64,000 nucleotides of DNA from Owenia fusiformis. Lineage: Eukaryota; Annelida; Polychaeta; Sabellida; Oweniidae. Location: NCBI GenBank assembly GCA_903813345.2, contig CAIIXF020000002.1, positions 12,172,150 through 12,236,149 of the forward strand. Direction: 5' to 3'. This document shows positions 36,639 to 47,235 of this stretch, in pieces. The notes under the pieces were generated by a model that ran no database searches, had not been told where the DNA came from, and worked only from the letters and a program-made list of their open reading frames with translations. The position numbers were made by a program, and so were the translations under genes. Each line of letters starts with the position of its first letter. The stretch's first letter is position 1.

Positions 36639-37106
36639 ATGGTCATCTGCGAAGGTCTCGGAATGGAGAGTAAAATGCTTGTTAAAGCAGAAAGAACAAA
36701 GTCACGGAATGATAAACCTGGAGTTATCAAAGTCCAACTGAAAACAAAGGAAAATAAAATAGCTCTTCTCAGAAGAAAGAAAACTCTGAATGAAAAACAA
36801 AAATTCCACAATATTTATATTAATGGAGCCAAATCTCACCAAGAAAGATTATTGGAGCTGAACACCAGAGAAATGTTGAAATGCATCCCAGGTGGAGATG
36901 AGTTCATCATAACAGGGAGTGGAAGACTAGTGAAAAAATCTCCCGAGCAAGAGAAAGAAAATGAGAACCGGAACCTGGATCCGGGACAAGCTTGGAGAGG
37001 GAGAGGATCTGGACCCCGAGGTGGACGAGGACGAGGACAAAACAGAGGAAGAGGAACTATTCACAGAAACAGACAACCAAATGAAAATGATAACCAATGG
37101 GCATAG
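36639..37106 (+). CDS. LINE ORF1 protein, N-terminally truncated RNA-binding protein
   Basis: 155 residues from the first ATG; the frame stays open 27 nt upstream to a TAA at 36609. Residues 1-100 resemble the C-terminal half of LINE ORF1 proteins: a basic segment (KAERTKSRNDKPGVIKVQL), then IYINGAKSHQERLLELN. This part is an RRM-like or ORF1 C-terminal domain that binds element RNA. Residues about 119-138 form an arginine-glycine-rich RGG box. The N-terminal part seen in complete ORF1 proteins, usually a coiled coil, is missing, consistent with 5' truncation. The stop is TAG, in the same frame as ORF2 and 33 nt (30 nt between) before its ATG. The assignment rests on position and residue pattern. 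Confidence 0.75.
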   Translation: MVICEGLGMESKMLVKAERTKSRNDKPGVIKVQLKTKENKIALLRRKKTLNEKQKFHNIYINGAKSHQERLLELNTREMLKCIPGGDEFIITGSGRLVKKSPEQEKENENRNLDPGQAWRGRGSGPRGGRGRGQNRGRGTIHRNRQPNENDNQWA

Positions 37107-37136
37107 GATGATTGCCAGCCCTTCAACATTAAATGT

Positions 37137-40100
37137 ATGCACTGGAATGTAAACTCATGGACCAACTCAAATGGCCCAATTAGATCTCAAATAATTCAAA
37201 AACTTAACCCCGATATAATTTGCCTCAACGAAACTAAGCTTCAAGATGTTCAAAAAATAAGTCTTGAGGGATACATATTTTATGGCCACAATCGCATGTC
37301 ACTAAAGAAAACTGCAAAATGTGGATCAGGTGGGGTGGCCATTCTAATTAAAAACCAATTATTACAAGAATTCTCATCGGAAATTATTGAAAAATCATAT
37401 GAAGGGATTTTAGCTGTAAAACTTACCCACCTTCACAGTGATTTGACATTAATGATAGTTGCTGCTTATTTACCTCCTGAAGGCGGGGAAAGAGGCCGAA
37501 ACGGTGATAATTTCTTTGATCACCTACTTCAATTGACTTACACCTATAGCGACATTGATAGATTAATTATATGTGGAGACCTAAATGCCAGAATAAGTGA
37601 TTTAGATGATTATGTAATTGACCTGGATCCAGTACCACCTAGAGGCAGCATAATTGATGACACAAAAAATAAGCATGGCGAATTACTTAAAGAATTCCTT
37701 TTGGAATCTAAATGCTGTATTTTAAATGGTCGCATAAATCCCACATTAAACGATTTTACTTCAATATCCCCGAAAGGGCGAGCAGTTGTTGACTACATTA
37801 TAGTTCCCCATCCCCAGATTAGCAATATTAAGCACTTCGAAGTAAAACCAGTATCACAAATTTGTGTAGATTTTGAATTAACACCATCAATGCAAAGATC
37901 AAAATTGCCTGACCACTCAGTCTTATTATGTGACTTTGAAATAAAGGAAACACGATCAATGTATACTGATAAAACAGACCACTTAATTGGCGATGAAAAA
38001 CAAGGCAATAAAATGAAGTACAGAAAATTTAACTTAAAACAAATTCCAGACAATTTCCTGAAAAATGACAATACGCAAAATAGCTTAAATGAAGCAATTC
38101 TTAGAATTGAAAATGAATCGGCAAATCAAGCTACTATCGACGACACATACGATAAAGTGTGTGAAATCTACTACGATGAAATGTTGAATATGCTACCCTC
38201 TCATGACATTTCAAAAAACACAAAACGTAAATCAAGATTTAAACCAAAACCATGGTGGGATTCCAATCTTAACGAACTTTTTAAAAAACTTTGTCAGAAT
38301 GAAAATCGATATAGAAAATATAGATGTCACTTCAAAAGAAACAGGAATAAAAAAGAGCTCTTAAGAGAATATAAATTAGCTCAAGCAACTTTTGACAAAG
38401 CAGTAAGAAAAGCTAAAAGAGATTTTAACATAAGAACCCAAATATATATAAATGAATTAAAGACAAACAACCCAAAGGAATTTTGGTATGAAATAAGTAA
38501 ATTAGGTCCTAAACAAAAAATTGAAATCCCTAATGAAGTACTTATAAATGGCAAGATATTAAGAGAAGAAAATGAGATCTTGTTAGCATGGGAAAATCAA
38601 TTCCGAGAACTATATGAAGCGTCAAATAAAGATGAATTTGATGATGAATTTTATTCTAAACTAGTACACCTCAAAACAGAGGTTGATAACAACATGCATA
38701 TTTTTGAAAACAATGATGACCCTGAAAAGGAAATTAACAGTGACATAAATATGGATGAAATCATTACAGCAGTAAACAAAATAAGAAAAGGAAAAGCCAT
38801 AGGAATTGATTATCTTCCAGGTGAAGTATTCCAAAATGCCACCTCAGTATCATTATTAACAGTTTTATTTAATAAATGCTTTAAACATGGATTATACCCT
38901 TCACAATGGAGAAGAGCCATAATTAAACCGATTCCTAAAAATCGTAAAAATGACCCTAGAATACCACTTAACTATAGAGGAATAAGTCTGTTGTGCTCAA
39001 TGAGTAAGTTATACAGTTCAGTATTAAGTAATAGACTAATGTGCTTCAGTGAATCGTTCCTAGCTGATGAGCAAAACGGCTTCAGAAAGCTTAGAGCCTG
39101 TATTGATCATCTGTATGTATTGACAACAATTATACGCCACAGAAAACATTTAAAACAATCAACATTTATATGCTTCATAGATGTAGAAAAATGTTTTGAT
39201 AAAATCGACAGGGACTGTTTATTTATGCAACTGACAAAGGCAGGTATTGATGGCCGTATGTATAGAGCTTTAAGGACAATGTATAGCAGAACTTCTAACA
39301 TAGTAAATCTCAATGGTAAAACAACAAACTGGTTCCCCTCTACAGCTGGATTAAAACAAGGAGATAATCTTTCTTCTTGTTTGTGTAATATCTTCCTAAA
39401 TGACCTAGCAAAGACAATAATCTCTAGTCAAATTGGCGTCAAATATGGTGATGAACTTATAAACGTTTTATTATATGCAGATGACATTGCTCTGATTTGT
39501 GAAAGCGAAACCGATCTACAAAAGCTGCTCGATATTGTTAAAATGTGGTGCAATCAGTGGAGAATATCTATAAATATGGGAAAAACTAAAATTGTACATT
39601 TCAGAAGGAAAACCATGCCTAAAACGAACTATAATTTTGTCTTCAATGATTCTGAAATCGAAAAAGTGTCAAGCTACAAATATCTGGGTTGCTTCTTCAA
39701 CGAAACATTAGACTATACATTTACAGCAGAACATCTGAGCTCAGCAGCAAGCAGAGGACTTGGTGGTCTTATTTCTAAATTCAGATCACATGAAGGACTA
39801 TCATTCCAGACATTCAGTAAACTGTATGACACATGTGTATTACCTATTATGAACTATAGTGCTGGTATTTGGGGAGCGAAACCTTATCAAAAATGTGACT
39901 ATATTCACCAACGTGCCATACGTGCATTTATGGGCGTTCATAGATACGCTTCAATTCCTGCTCTATATAGCGATTCTGGCTGGCTTACCCCGAAAGACAC
40001 TAGAACACTAGATATTGTGCGTCTATGGAATAGATTCACATTCATGGAAAATAATAGACTCACCAAAAAAATATTTAATATTGACTATAATCAACCTAAT

Positions 40101-40646
40101 GGATGGTGTTCAGATATAAAATCAATTTTCAATGAGTTAGGGATGAATGATCATTATAACCAGAAACAATATGTTAACATCAGCATTGTTAAGAGAAAAC
40201 TAAAATTAAAATTACAAGAAAAATTACGTACAGATATTGAATCACAACCCAAATTGAGGACTTACCTAACTTTTAAACATGACTGTCCAATAGAACAGTA
40301 TTTACTTACATCATCATTGACAAGGGGTGAACGCTCTTTAATAGCTCAGTTAAGAACTGGTATACTTCCTTTAGCAATAGAAACGGGGAGATTTACTCAA
40401 CCGAAAACTCCAGTAAATCAAAGACAGTGCCAAATTTGTAACTCAAATGAAATTGAAAATGAAACGCATTTTGTATTTGAGTGTTCGCATTATTCAGAAG
40501 ATCGAAAATCTTTCCTTCAAGAAATCAAAGACAATTCCTTTAAAGATATCTTTGAAAATAAAAAATATATTAAATGCTTTGGAAAGTATTTGCAAAAAAT
40601 ATTCTATATAAGGAAAAGAGTTTTATTTAAAAATCAAAATCAATAA
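37137..40646 (+). CDS. LINE ORF2: APE-type endonuclease and reverse transcriptase
   Basis: 1169 residues with no internal stop or frameshift. It copies element RNA into DNA at a nicked chromosomal target. The endonuclease spans residues about 1-265: N4 (HWNVNS), E32 (LNETK), Y111 (YLPP), D148 and N150 (GDLNAR), D219 (VVDYI) and D259-H260 (PDHS), all the expected APE catalytic or metal-binding positions. The reverse transcriptase spans about 540-830: NYRGISLL at 612, DEQNGFRK at 644, FIDVEKCFD with D682, GLKQGDNLSS at 738, and YADD at 780-783. The C-terminus has a C-x2-C-x9-H-x4-C finger (C1098, C1101, H1111, C1116) common in this superfamily. All key residues are present, so the protein may be functional although the element is truncated in ORF1. 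The start is uncertain: the in-frame sequence DDCQPFNIKC before M1 looks like part of the first endonuclease strand (see findings). Confidence 0.95.
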   Translation: MHWNVNSWTNSNGPIRSQIIQKLNPDIICLNETKLQDVQKISLEGYIFYGHNRMSLKKTAKCGSGGVAILIKNQLLQEFSSEIIEKSYEGILAVKLTHLHSDLTLMIVAAYLPPEGGERGRNGDNFFDHLLQLTYTYSDIDRLIICGDLNARISDLDDYVIDLDPVPPRGSIIDDTKNKHGELLKEFLLESKCCILNGRINPTLNDFTSISPKGRAVVDYIIVPHPQISNIKHFEVKPVSQICVDFELTPSMQRSKLPDHSVLLCDFEIKETRSMYTDKTDHLIGDEKQGNKMKYRKFNLKQIPDNFLKNDNTQNSLNEAILRIENESANQATIDDTYDKVCEIYYDEMLNMLPSHDISKNTKRKSRFKPKPWWDSNLNELFKKLCQNENRYRKYRCHFKRNRNKKELLREYKLAQATFDKAVRKAKRDFNIRTQIYINELKTNNPKEFWYEISKLGPKQKIEIPNEVLINGKILREENEILLAWENQFRELYEASNKDEFDDEFYSKLVHLKTEVDNNMHIFENNDDPEKEINSDINMDEIITAVNKIRKGKAIGIDYLPGEVFQNATSVSLLTVLFNKCFKHGLYPSQWRRAIIKPIPKNRKNDPRIPLNYRGISLLCSMSKLYSSVLSNRLMCFSESFLADEQNGFRKLRACIDHLYVLTTIIRHRKHLKQSTFICFIDVEKCFDKIDRDCLFMQLTKAGIDGRMYRALRTMYSRTSNIVNLNGKTTNWFPSTAGLKQGDNLSSCLCNIFLNDLAKTIISSQIGVKYGDELINVLLYADDIALICESETDLQKLLDIVKMWCNQWRISINMGKTKIVHFRRKTMPKTNYNFVFNDSEIEKVSSYKYLGCFFNETLDYTFTAEHLSSAASRGLGGLISKFRSHEGLSFQTFSKLYDTCVLPIMNYSAGIWGAKPYQKCDYIHQRAIRAFMGVHRYASIPALYSDSGWLTPKDTRTLDIVRLWNRFTFMENNRLTKKIFNIDYNQPNGWCSDIKSIFNELGMNDHYNQKQYVNISIVKRKLKLKLQEKLRTDIESQPKLRTYLTFKHDCPIEQYLLTSSLTRGERSLIAQLRTGILPLAIETGRFTQPKTPVNQRQCQICNSNEIENETHFVFECSHYSEDRKSFLQEIKDNSFKDIFENKKYIKCFGKYLQKIFYIRKRVLFKNQNQ

Positions 40647-40775
40647 TGATGTTGAGCTGAACTGCACTAATTTTATATTTGTATTGTTAAAATTATTATG
40701 TATTAATATTATATAACTTATGTAAAATGTGTCTCATAAGCCCAGGTAGGGCTGGCTATCTTAGATAGGTGACAC

Positions 40776-40817
40776 GTAAATAAATGAATAAATAAATAAA
40801 TAAATAAATAAATAAAT
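40776..40817 (+). repeat. (TAAA)n 3' tail of the LINE
   Basis: About ten TAAA units with one GAATAA interruption immediately follow the UTR stem-loops. Microsatellite tails replace poly(A) in several LINE clades. Confidence 0.85.
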
Positions 40818-41190
40818 GCATATAAAGATTTACTTATCTTTCTTAAGTTTTTAAAAGTGGTTTTGGTTAACTTTGAGATTATTGTTAAAACTTGTTTATG
40901 TTATGGTTTTTGTCTACCAAAATGTTTCTCTGGAATTTGAATTCTAAAATTAGGAATTTTAATCTGTAGACGACAAATTCCAGATATATATATATATATA
41001 ATGTATATATGTTTATGTTCATGTTTAATTGTTTATGTTGATTTAATGCTATTACGTTTTTGTATTGTTCTATCATGCCTTCCAGTCAAACAATCAACAC
41101 TGTTAGAGCATACATAATTATATCTCTAACAAACCCCCCTAGCATTGAAACTGTTTGATTCCAAATTATACCAGGGTCTGTCTAAGTGAA
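40818..41190 (+). other. sequence downstream of the LINE
   Basis: Nothing beyond a short (AT)n run at 40984-41002. Just before the 51-bp array, CAGGGTCTGTCTAAGTGAAT resembles the left end of the CAGTAAAACCTG family. Confidence 0.4.
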
Positions 41191-41570
41191 TGTGTGAACA
41201 AATATATCTTTTGAACACCTATCTTGTGAACACCTTTATCTTATGAGCACTTGTATGTCATGAACACCTGTATGTTGTGAACACCTTTATCATATGAACA
41301 CTTCTATGTTATGAACACTTGTATGTTGTGAACACCTTTATCTTATGAACACTTCTATGTTATGAACACTTGTATGTTGTGAACACCTTTATCTTATGAA
41401 CACTTCTATGTTATGAACACTTGTATGTTGTGAACACCTTTATCTTATGAACACTTCTATGTTATGAACACTTGTATGTTGTGAACACCTTTATCTTATG
41501 AACACTTCTATGTTATGAACACTTGTATGTTGTGAACACCTTTATCTTATGAACACCTGTATGTTGTTAA
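41191..41570 (+). repeat. 51-bp minisatellite composed of three ~17-bp subunits
   Basis: Seven 51-bp periods, with GTGAACACCTTTATC starting at 41226, 41277, 41328, 41379, 41430, 41481 and 41532. Each period contains three related subunits: GTGAACACCTTTATCTTA, TGAACACTTCTATGTTA and TGAACACTTGTATGTT. The middle periods are almost identical and the edges diverged. Confidence 0.95.
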
Positions 41571-44500
41571 TGCGTTTGTCTTTTGGCCACCTCTTTTTTT
41601 TGAAGTGAATATATTTTGGGGTAACTCCTTATAATATTCTCTCCATTGAACTCATGTAAAGAGAAATGTTTTACTTTATTGAACCTCACTTTCCATTAGA
41701 ATATTGAAAACCTAGTTCAATATGTTAGACATGATTCAATTTAATTTTATAAGTGATAAATCATCTGTTGAGATGATTGAGATTAAAGACAGTCTAAACT
41801 ATTAAAACAGTGAAATCGATAAGCAAAGATGAATCCCTAAAAACATATGTGTGAAAACTGAAAACTTGATTGTTGGCAAATATGTTTTCAAGGCAGGATG
41901 CTCTGAAAATACCTCTTTATTCTGATCATTATAAACATATAAGGTCAGTCCCCCTTTAGGCAATATAGACGTGTCTTTGGTCAGTTATGGATATTAATGT
42001 ATTTGTTAGCATTCAACACATGCTCAGTTATCATACATTCATTTATAGTTTCCTCAATTGTATGTGATCTGAATTATGTTGCTTTATATCTTTGTAGGGG
42101 TTTTATTTCTCTGTGTTTTATTTCTCCATTATTTAGTGTCCGGTTTGGTTTTTATTGAGCCCAATTTTCATGATCACATTAGTGCAGTCATCTTGCATCA
42201 TAATAGAGACTGTCCAGGACAAGTGTGAATTCCTAATCTCTTGGAAAAAACATAAAATATTTTAATTTATTTTTCTGTGAAAGTCAGTATGTCGTTGTAC
42301 AATGTTAGTATAATGAGGACGGAATGTTTCAAGGAGGGGGGAAGTGCTGCTATAAAACACACTCTGTCATTGACACCCACATGATTTGATGTATGACTTG
42401 GTAATGAAAATTAATCACAATAAAATGCTGTAATCCTCGTGGTTTGAATACATACATGATAAAAATAACCTTAATTTGACATCAAATCTTTGTTTGAACT
42501 AATATTGTGCAGTCTTTGTTAAATGTTTCATTTCCATAACAATATTCTCATATGGGCTAATTGGTAATACAATACCACATAATTTTTTCGAAAACTTTAA
42601 AGAGATCTTATATTTTATAGATACTCTTTATTACATTATATTAGATCCAGGGGAGGCCTTATTTTCTCAAAAGGAAGTTTATAAAAATGAGGCCCTTCAC
42701 TAAACTTGTTCATCCAAAATGAATGTTGTCTTTTTGGGAAAGGGATCTCCACAAAATCCCCCATGTCACTTTGCAGTTCCATCCTAGATGCATATTAAAA
42801 CATGATCACAGTGATATTCTATGAATGATTACACAGCTTCTGAAGAGTTAAAATACAGAGTAAAGTGGGCAGATGTCTGGGTGGAGTTATATTTCTTAGT
42901 AAGCTAACTAATTGTATTTGATATTAATTGATATGAATTGCATATAAATTGCTGCAGAGGAGAAACAGCTATTTTGAGCATAATTTGCCCACATGTTAAT
43001 GATACTCTCTATGTAAAAATCCAGTATTTTGAACATTTTATGAATCCCATTGACCCTCGTGTTCAATGTTGGATAACTTTATTGATATAGGATATTGGTT
43101 TACTATATAGATTTGATTTTAGATGTTTGTTTCACCATGTTTGTTCTGCGTATATTGCTCTTTGTGCTTACAAATTATGAAACAACAAGAGAACTTTCCA
43201 AGCTTTTAAAGTACAATGTTTGTGGATTGCATTCTTACACTCATTGCATCTTTTACCAGGGAATATGATGCTAAATCAAGGGGTTTCCATGGTTATCCAA
43301 TCCAATGGAGTAGATTGAGTCATATCTTTCTGAGTCATTTCTATTTAGTAACATACCATATGAGCATAAAATTGACATATTACTGGTATAAAATTGCTCC
43401 TGTGTTATGCTAACTAAATATGTATCTATAATGGCCCTTGCATGTGTTATAACATGCATATTGTAAGGCTAAGGAAAATACATGAAATGTTAACATATCA
43501 TTCTACTTCAATTTAAACTGTACTATACAGTATACCTAATTACAGATAAATAAGATCCATGTAGCATTTCTGAAATATATATATATTAGGGTACATTATT
43601 CATCCACTAATGTATTGGAAGAAATATTTGCTGTTTATGATAAGCCTTAAGAGGAACTACGAAAGAAAAGGCAACTTTATACTCATCTTTTATCAACAAA
43701 TGCTAAACATGATTTTTTTATTTTTGCCTGTCATCACAGCTATTTTGGCTGGGAGATATGTTTTATTTTAAGAGATTATGATGTAAAATGATAACATCTT
43801 GCCAAAAAACAAAACACCCAGCGTGCCATGTAGGCAAATGTTATGTTAAGGTAGACCTTATAGAATAAAACGCCCAGCATACCATGTAAGGTAGATCTTG
43901 CCATGATAATATCGGGAGGATAGGGGTTGAGAACCCTACATAGAATAGAAAATACATAAAAAATATAAAAAATTGCATATTCAAGTTTCAGTTTGCTATA
44001 TCTATTCATTAATATCCATGTTTATGATAACTTTTGGTGGTAGAAATTTGAGTCATATTCCTTAGTCGTAAAATCAGAATAATGTCACCAGAAAATGGCA
44101 ATGATTTAAAGTATATACAGTGAAACCTGTAAAATGGAACCAAAGGTACCAAAGGTGTTCCATTTAGACAGGTTTTACTGGACAATAATTTAACATATAA
44201 AATCCTATTGTTTTACAGATGCCAATTCTGTTATTTCAGCCATTAATATTGATGACATTTAGTTTGACAGAAAATCTGATGCGGTGTAATATCAAAATGT
44301 CAATCCGATTGTGTTATTGAGAAATACTCCCCCGCAATTGAGCAATCCTCAATGCTATAAAAAAAGTCAATAATACGGAAATTATCTATTTCCTGTCGAT
44401 ACCAGCTGTACTGTATATGTGGGTAAAATAATATTGATCTTGATTTTACAAACTGGAATTAAATTTCCATTGAAAACTATGCAACATTTGACTGAACGAT

Positions 44501-45532
44501 AATTCTCAAAATCCAGTCTGAAAATGCAGGGTATTGTATTGTATTGTACACATATTGCTTTATTTCCTTCAGATTGAAAATTTACAATATTTAATTGACA
44601 GTAAATTACATTATATCAAAATAAAATGAAAATAAGAAAACTATTTATAGTATGATAGTATGTACAAATATGTGACTTTCCTGTAAACATGTTTTGTACT
44701 ACTGGTATTATGCTAAACAAATGTTGGTGAATCTGTACATCATTCTATTGATGTATGTTGCACATATGTTAGGCAACTTTATTGATGTGATATCATCGAT
44801 TGTATGCAAAATATCAGAGCATCCTCCAAGGAGAAATTCTAAGATTATGTTCACTGTTCTGTGAAATATTTTTAGAAAATGTTTTTTCTGCTACTTTATT
44901 TTAGTATTCAGAATCATTGTGCTTTATTCTGTTAAGCTTTCCTGTTTGTGAGTTTCCAAGTGATTCCTGGATTTCTGTCTTTTCCCTTACAGAAATTGAG
45001 TAATATGAATTCCATTGACACTTTGGAACTTTGACTTATGTGACACATTGACTCAAATGACACTTTGAGATTTACTATACATATCGATCTTAACATTTCC
45101 TGACACTTCCTGTATGAGGCTAGTCAGAAAATGTGAATTTTTAATTAAGTATGTAAACACATTTATTAAGTGGGGGTAGTGACATAGATTGATCCTTCAA
45201 TAATGTTGACATGTTCAAAGTTGGTTTTGTAGAAATATAATTGACATTAATTAGATTTTAATGATCTGCACAATGACTTACACAAACTGCAAACTGAAAG
45301 GAATATTGGAAGAAAAAAGCATGTAGATGTATATCAATTGCTTGAATAGTTGCTAGATCATGTACATTTGTGCAACCACTATATTTTGAAGACATTTTTA
45401 CCTGCAAAAACAGTCTGTATCTTCCAAAAGCTTTGATTTTCAGTATGTATGGTGTTTTACCCTTGAAAAAGGCTTTTTATTATAATGTAGCATTTGGGCC
45501 CTAACTTACCACAGCTTTCTTTTGGCACCATA
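41571..45532 (+). other. putative intron sequence
   Basis: No supported gene. One small near-palindromic element lies at 44118-44180. A strong splice-acceptor-like tract (CTTTTCCCTTACAG) ends at 44992, but no open exon with a donor follows. Confidence 0.4.
44118..44180. repeat. 63-bp near-perfect palindrome, minimal CAGTAAAACCTG element
   Basis: CAGTGAAACCTGTAAAATGG and the inverse ending CAGGTTTTACTG flank a centre with GGTACC. This is the shortest copy of the family and is essentially two fused terminal repeats. Confidence 0.8.
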
Positions 45533-47235
45533 GCTAAAGCAAGGGGCCACATATATATGTGAATGCTTGTAGCATCAGAGCTAAAGCAAGGGGCCACATA
45601 TATATGGGAGTGCTTGTGGCATCACAGCTAAAGCAAGGGGCCACATATATATGGGAGTGCTTGTGGCATCACAGCTAAAGCAAGGGGCCACAGATATATG
45701 GGAGTGCTTGTGGCATCACAGCTAAAGCAAGGGGCAACATATATATGGGAGTGCTTGTGGCATCACAGCTAAAGCAAGGGGCTACAGATAAATGGGAGTG
45801 CTTGTGGCATCACAGCTAAAGCAAGGGGCCACATATATATGGGAGTGCTTGTGGCATCACAGCTAAAGCAAGGGGCCACAGATATATGGGAGTGCTTGTG
45901 GCACCACAGCTAAAGCAAGGGGCAACATATATATGGGAGTGCTTGTGGCATCACAGCTAAAGCAAGGGGCCACATATATATGGGAGTGCTTGTGGCATCA
46001 CAGCTAAAGCAATGGGCCACAGATATATGGGAGTGCTTGTGGCACCACAGCTAAAGCAAGGGGCAACATATATATGGGAGTGCTTGTGGCATCACAGCTA
46101 AAGCAAGGGGCCACATATATATGGGAGTGCTTGTGGCATCACAGCTAAAGCAAGGGGCCACAGATATATGGGAGTGCTTGTGGCATCACAGCTAAAGCAA
46201 GGGGCAACATATATATGGGAGTGCTTGTGGCATCACAGCTAAAGCAAGGGGCTACAGATAAATGGGAGTGCTTGTGGCATCACAGCTAAAGCAAGGGGCC
46301 ACATATATATGGGAGTGCTTGTGGCATCACAGCTAAAGCAAGGGGCCACAGATATATGGGAGTGCTTGTGGCACCACAGCTAAAGCAAGGGGCAACATAT
46401 ATATGGGAGTGCTTGTGGCATCACAGCTAAAGCAAGGGGCCACAGATATATGGGAGTGCTTGTGGCATCACAGCTAAAGCAAGGGGCCACAGATATATGG
46501 GAGTGCTTGTGGCACCACAGCTAAAGCAAGGGGCAACATATATATGGGAGTGCTTGTGGCATCACAGCTAAAGCAAGGGGCCACAGATATATGGGAGTGC
46601 TTGTGGCATCACAGCTTAAGCAAGGGGCCACAGATATATGGGAGTGCTTGTGGCACCACAGCTAAAGCAAGGGGCAACATATATATGGGAGTGCTTGTGG
46701 CATCACAGCTAAAGCAAGGGGCCACATATATATGGGAGTGCTTGTGGCATCACAGCTAAAGCAAGGGGCCACAGATATATGGGAGTGCTTGTGGCATCAC
46801 AGCTAAAGCAAGGGGCAACATATATATGGGAGTGCTTGTGGCATCACAGCTAAAGCAAGGGGCTACAGATAAATGGGAGTGCTTGTGGCATCACAGCTAA
46901 AGCAAGGGGCCACATATATATGGGAGTGCTTGTGGCATCACAGCTAAAGCAAGGGGCCACAGATATATGGGAGTGCTTGTGGCACCACAGCTAAAGCAAG
47001 GGGCAACATATATATGGGAGTGCTTGTGGCATCACAGCTAAAGCAAGGGGCCACAGATATATGGGAGTGCTTGTGGCATCACAGCTAAAGCAAGGGGCCA
47101 CAGATATATGGGAGTGCTTGTGGCATCACAGCTAAAGCAAGGGGCCACAGATATATGGGAGTGCTTGTGGCATCACAGCTAAAGCAAGGGGCCACAGATA
47201 TATGGGAGTGCTTGTGGCATCACAGCTAAAGCAAG
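45533..47235 (+). repeat. 47-bp minisatellite, 36 copies, with higher-order structure
   Basis: Unit start GCTAAAGCAAGGGGCCACAG, period exactly 47 bp for 36 full units plus 11 bp, without any indel. Four main variants: a (CCACATATATAT), b (CCACAGATATAT, with either ATCACA or ACCACA following), c (CAACATATATAT) and d (CTACAGATAAAT). The seven-unit block a-b-c-d-a-b'-c (329 bp) occurs at 45627-45955, 46097-46425 and 46708-47036. The last four units are all b, and the first is the most diverged. The open frame 46544-46759 arises from the repeat and is not a gene. Confidence 0.97.

Larger units (their letters stand above)
36612..40817 (+). mobile_element. LINE (non-LTR retrotransposon), 5'-truncated in ORF1, ORF2 intact
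   Basis: Contains the tail of an ORF1 (to 37106), a full-length APE endonuclease/reverse transcriptase ORF2 (37137-40646), and a roughly 170-nt 3' UTR. The UTR carries two small stem-loops (GCCC/GGGC at 40740-40752 and CTATCT/AGATAG at 40756-40768). The element ends in a (TAAA)n-type tail at about 40776-40817. The ORF1 frame is open only from 36612, just after a TAA, and lacks the usual N-terminal region, so the copy is truncated near there. Target duplications are not obvious. It has no LTRs or RNase H domain that I can see, and the domain order matches the CR1/L2/Jockey/I assemblage; the clade is not assigned. Confidence 0.9.

Noticed and set aside
36927-37152. Open frames overlapping the LINE ORF1/ORF2 junction on other frames and the minus strand
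   Set aside because: Shadows of the Arg/Gly-rich ORF1 tail.
44979-45042. Strong acceptor-like TTTTCCCTTACAG
   Set aside because: The following sequence stops quickly in two frames and has no donor in the third.
46544-46759. Open frame in the 47-bp array
   Set aside because: It arises from repeat periodicity; any single-base indel would break it, and there is no promoter or splice context.
45533-47235. Regular array considered as CRISPR
   Set aside because: Units are contiguous near-identical 47-mers with no unique spacers, in a eukaryotic context.
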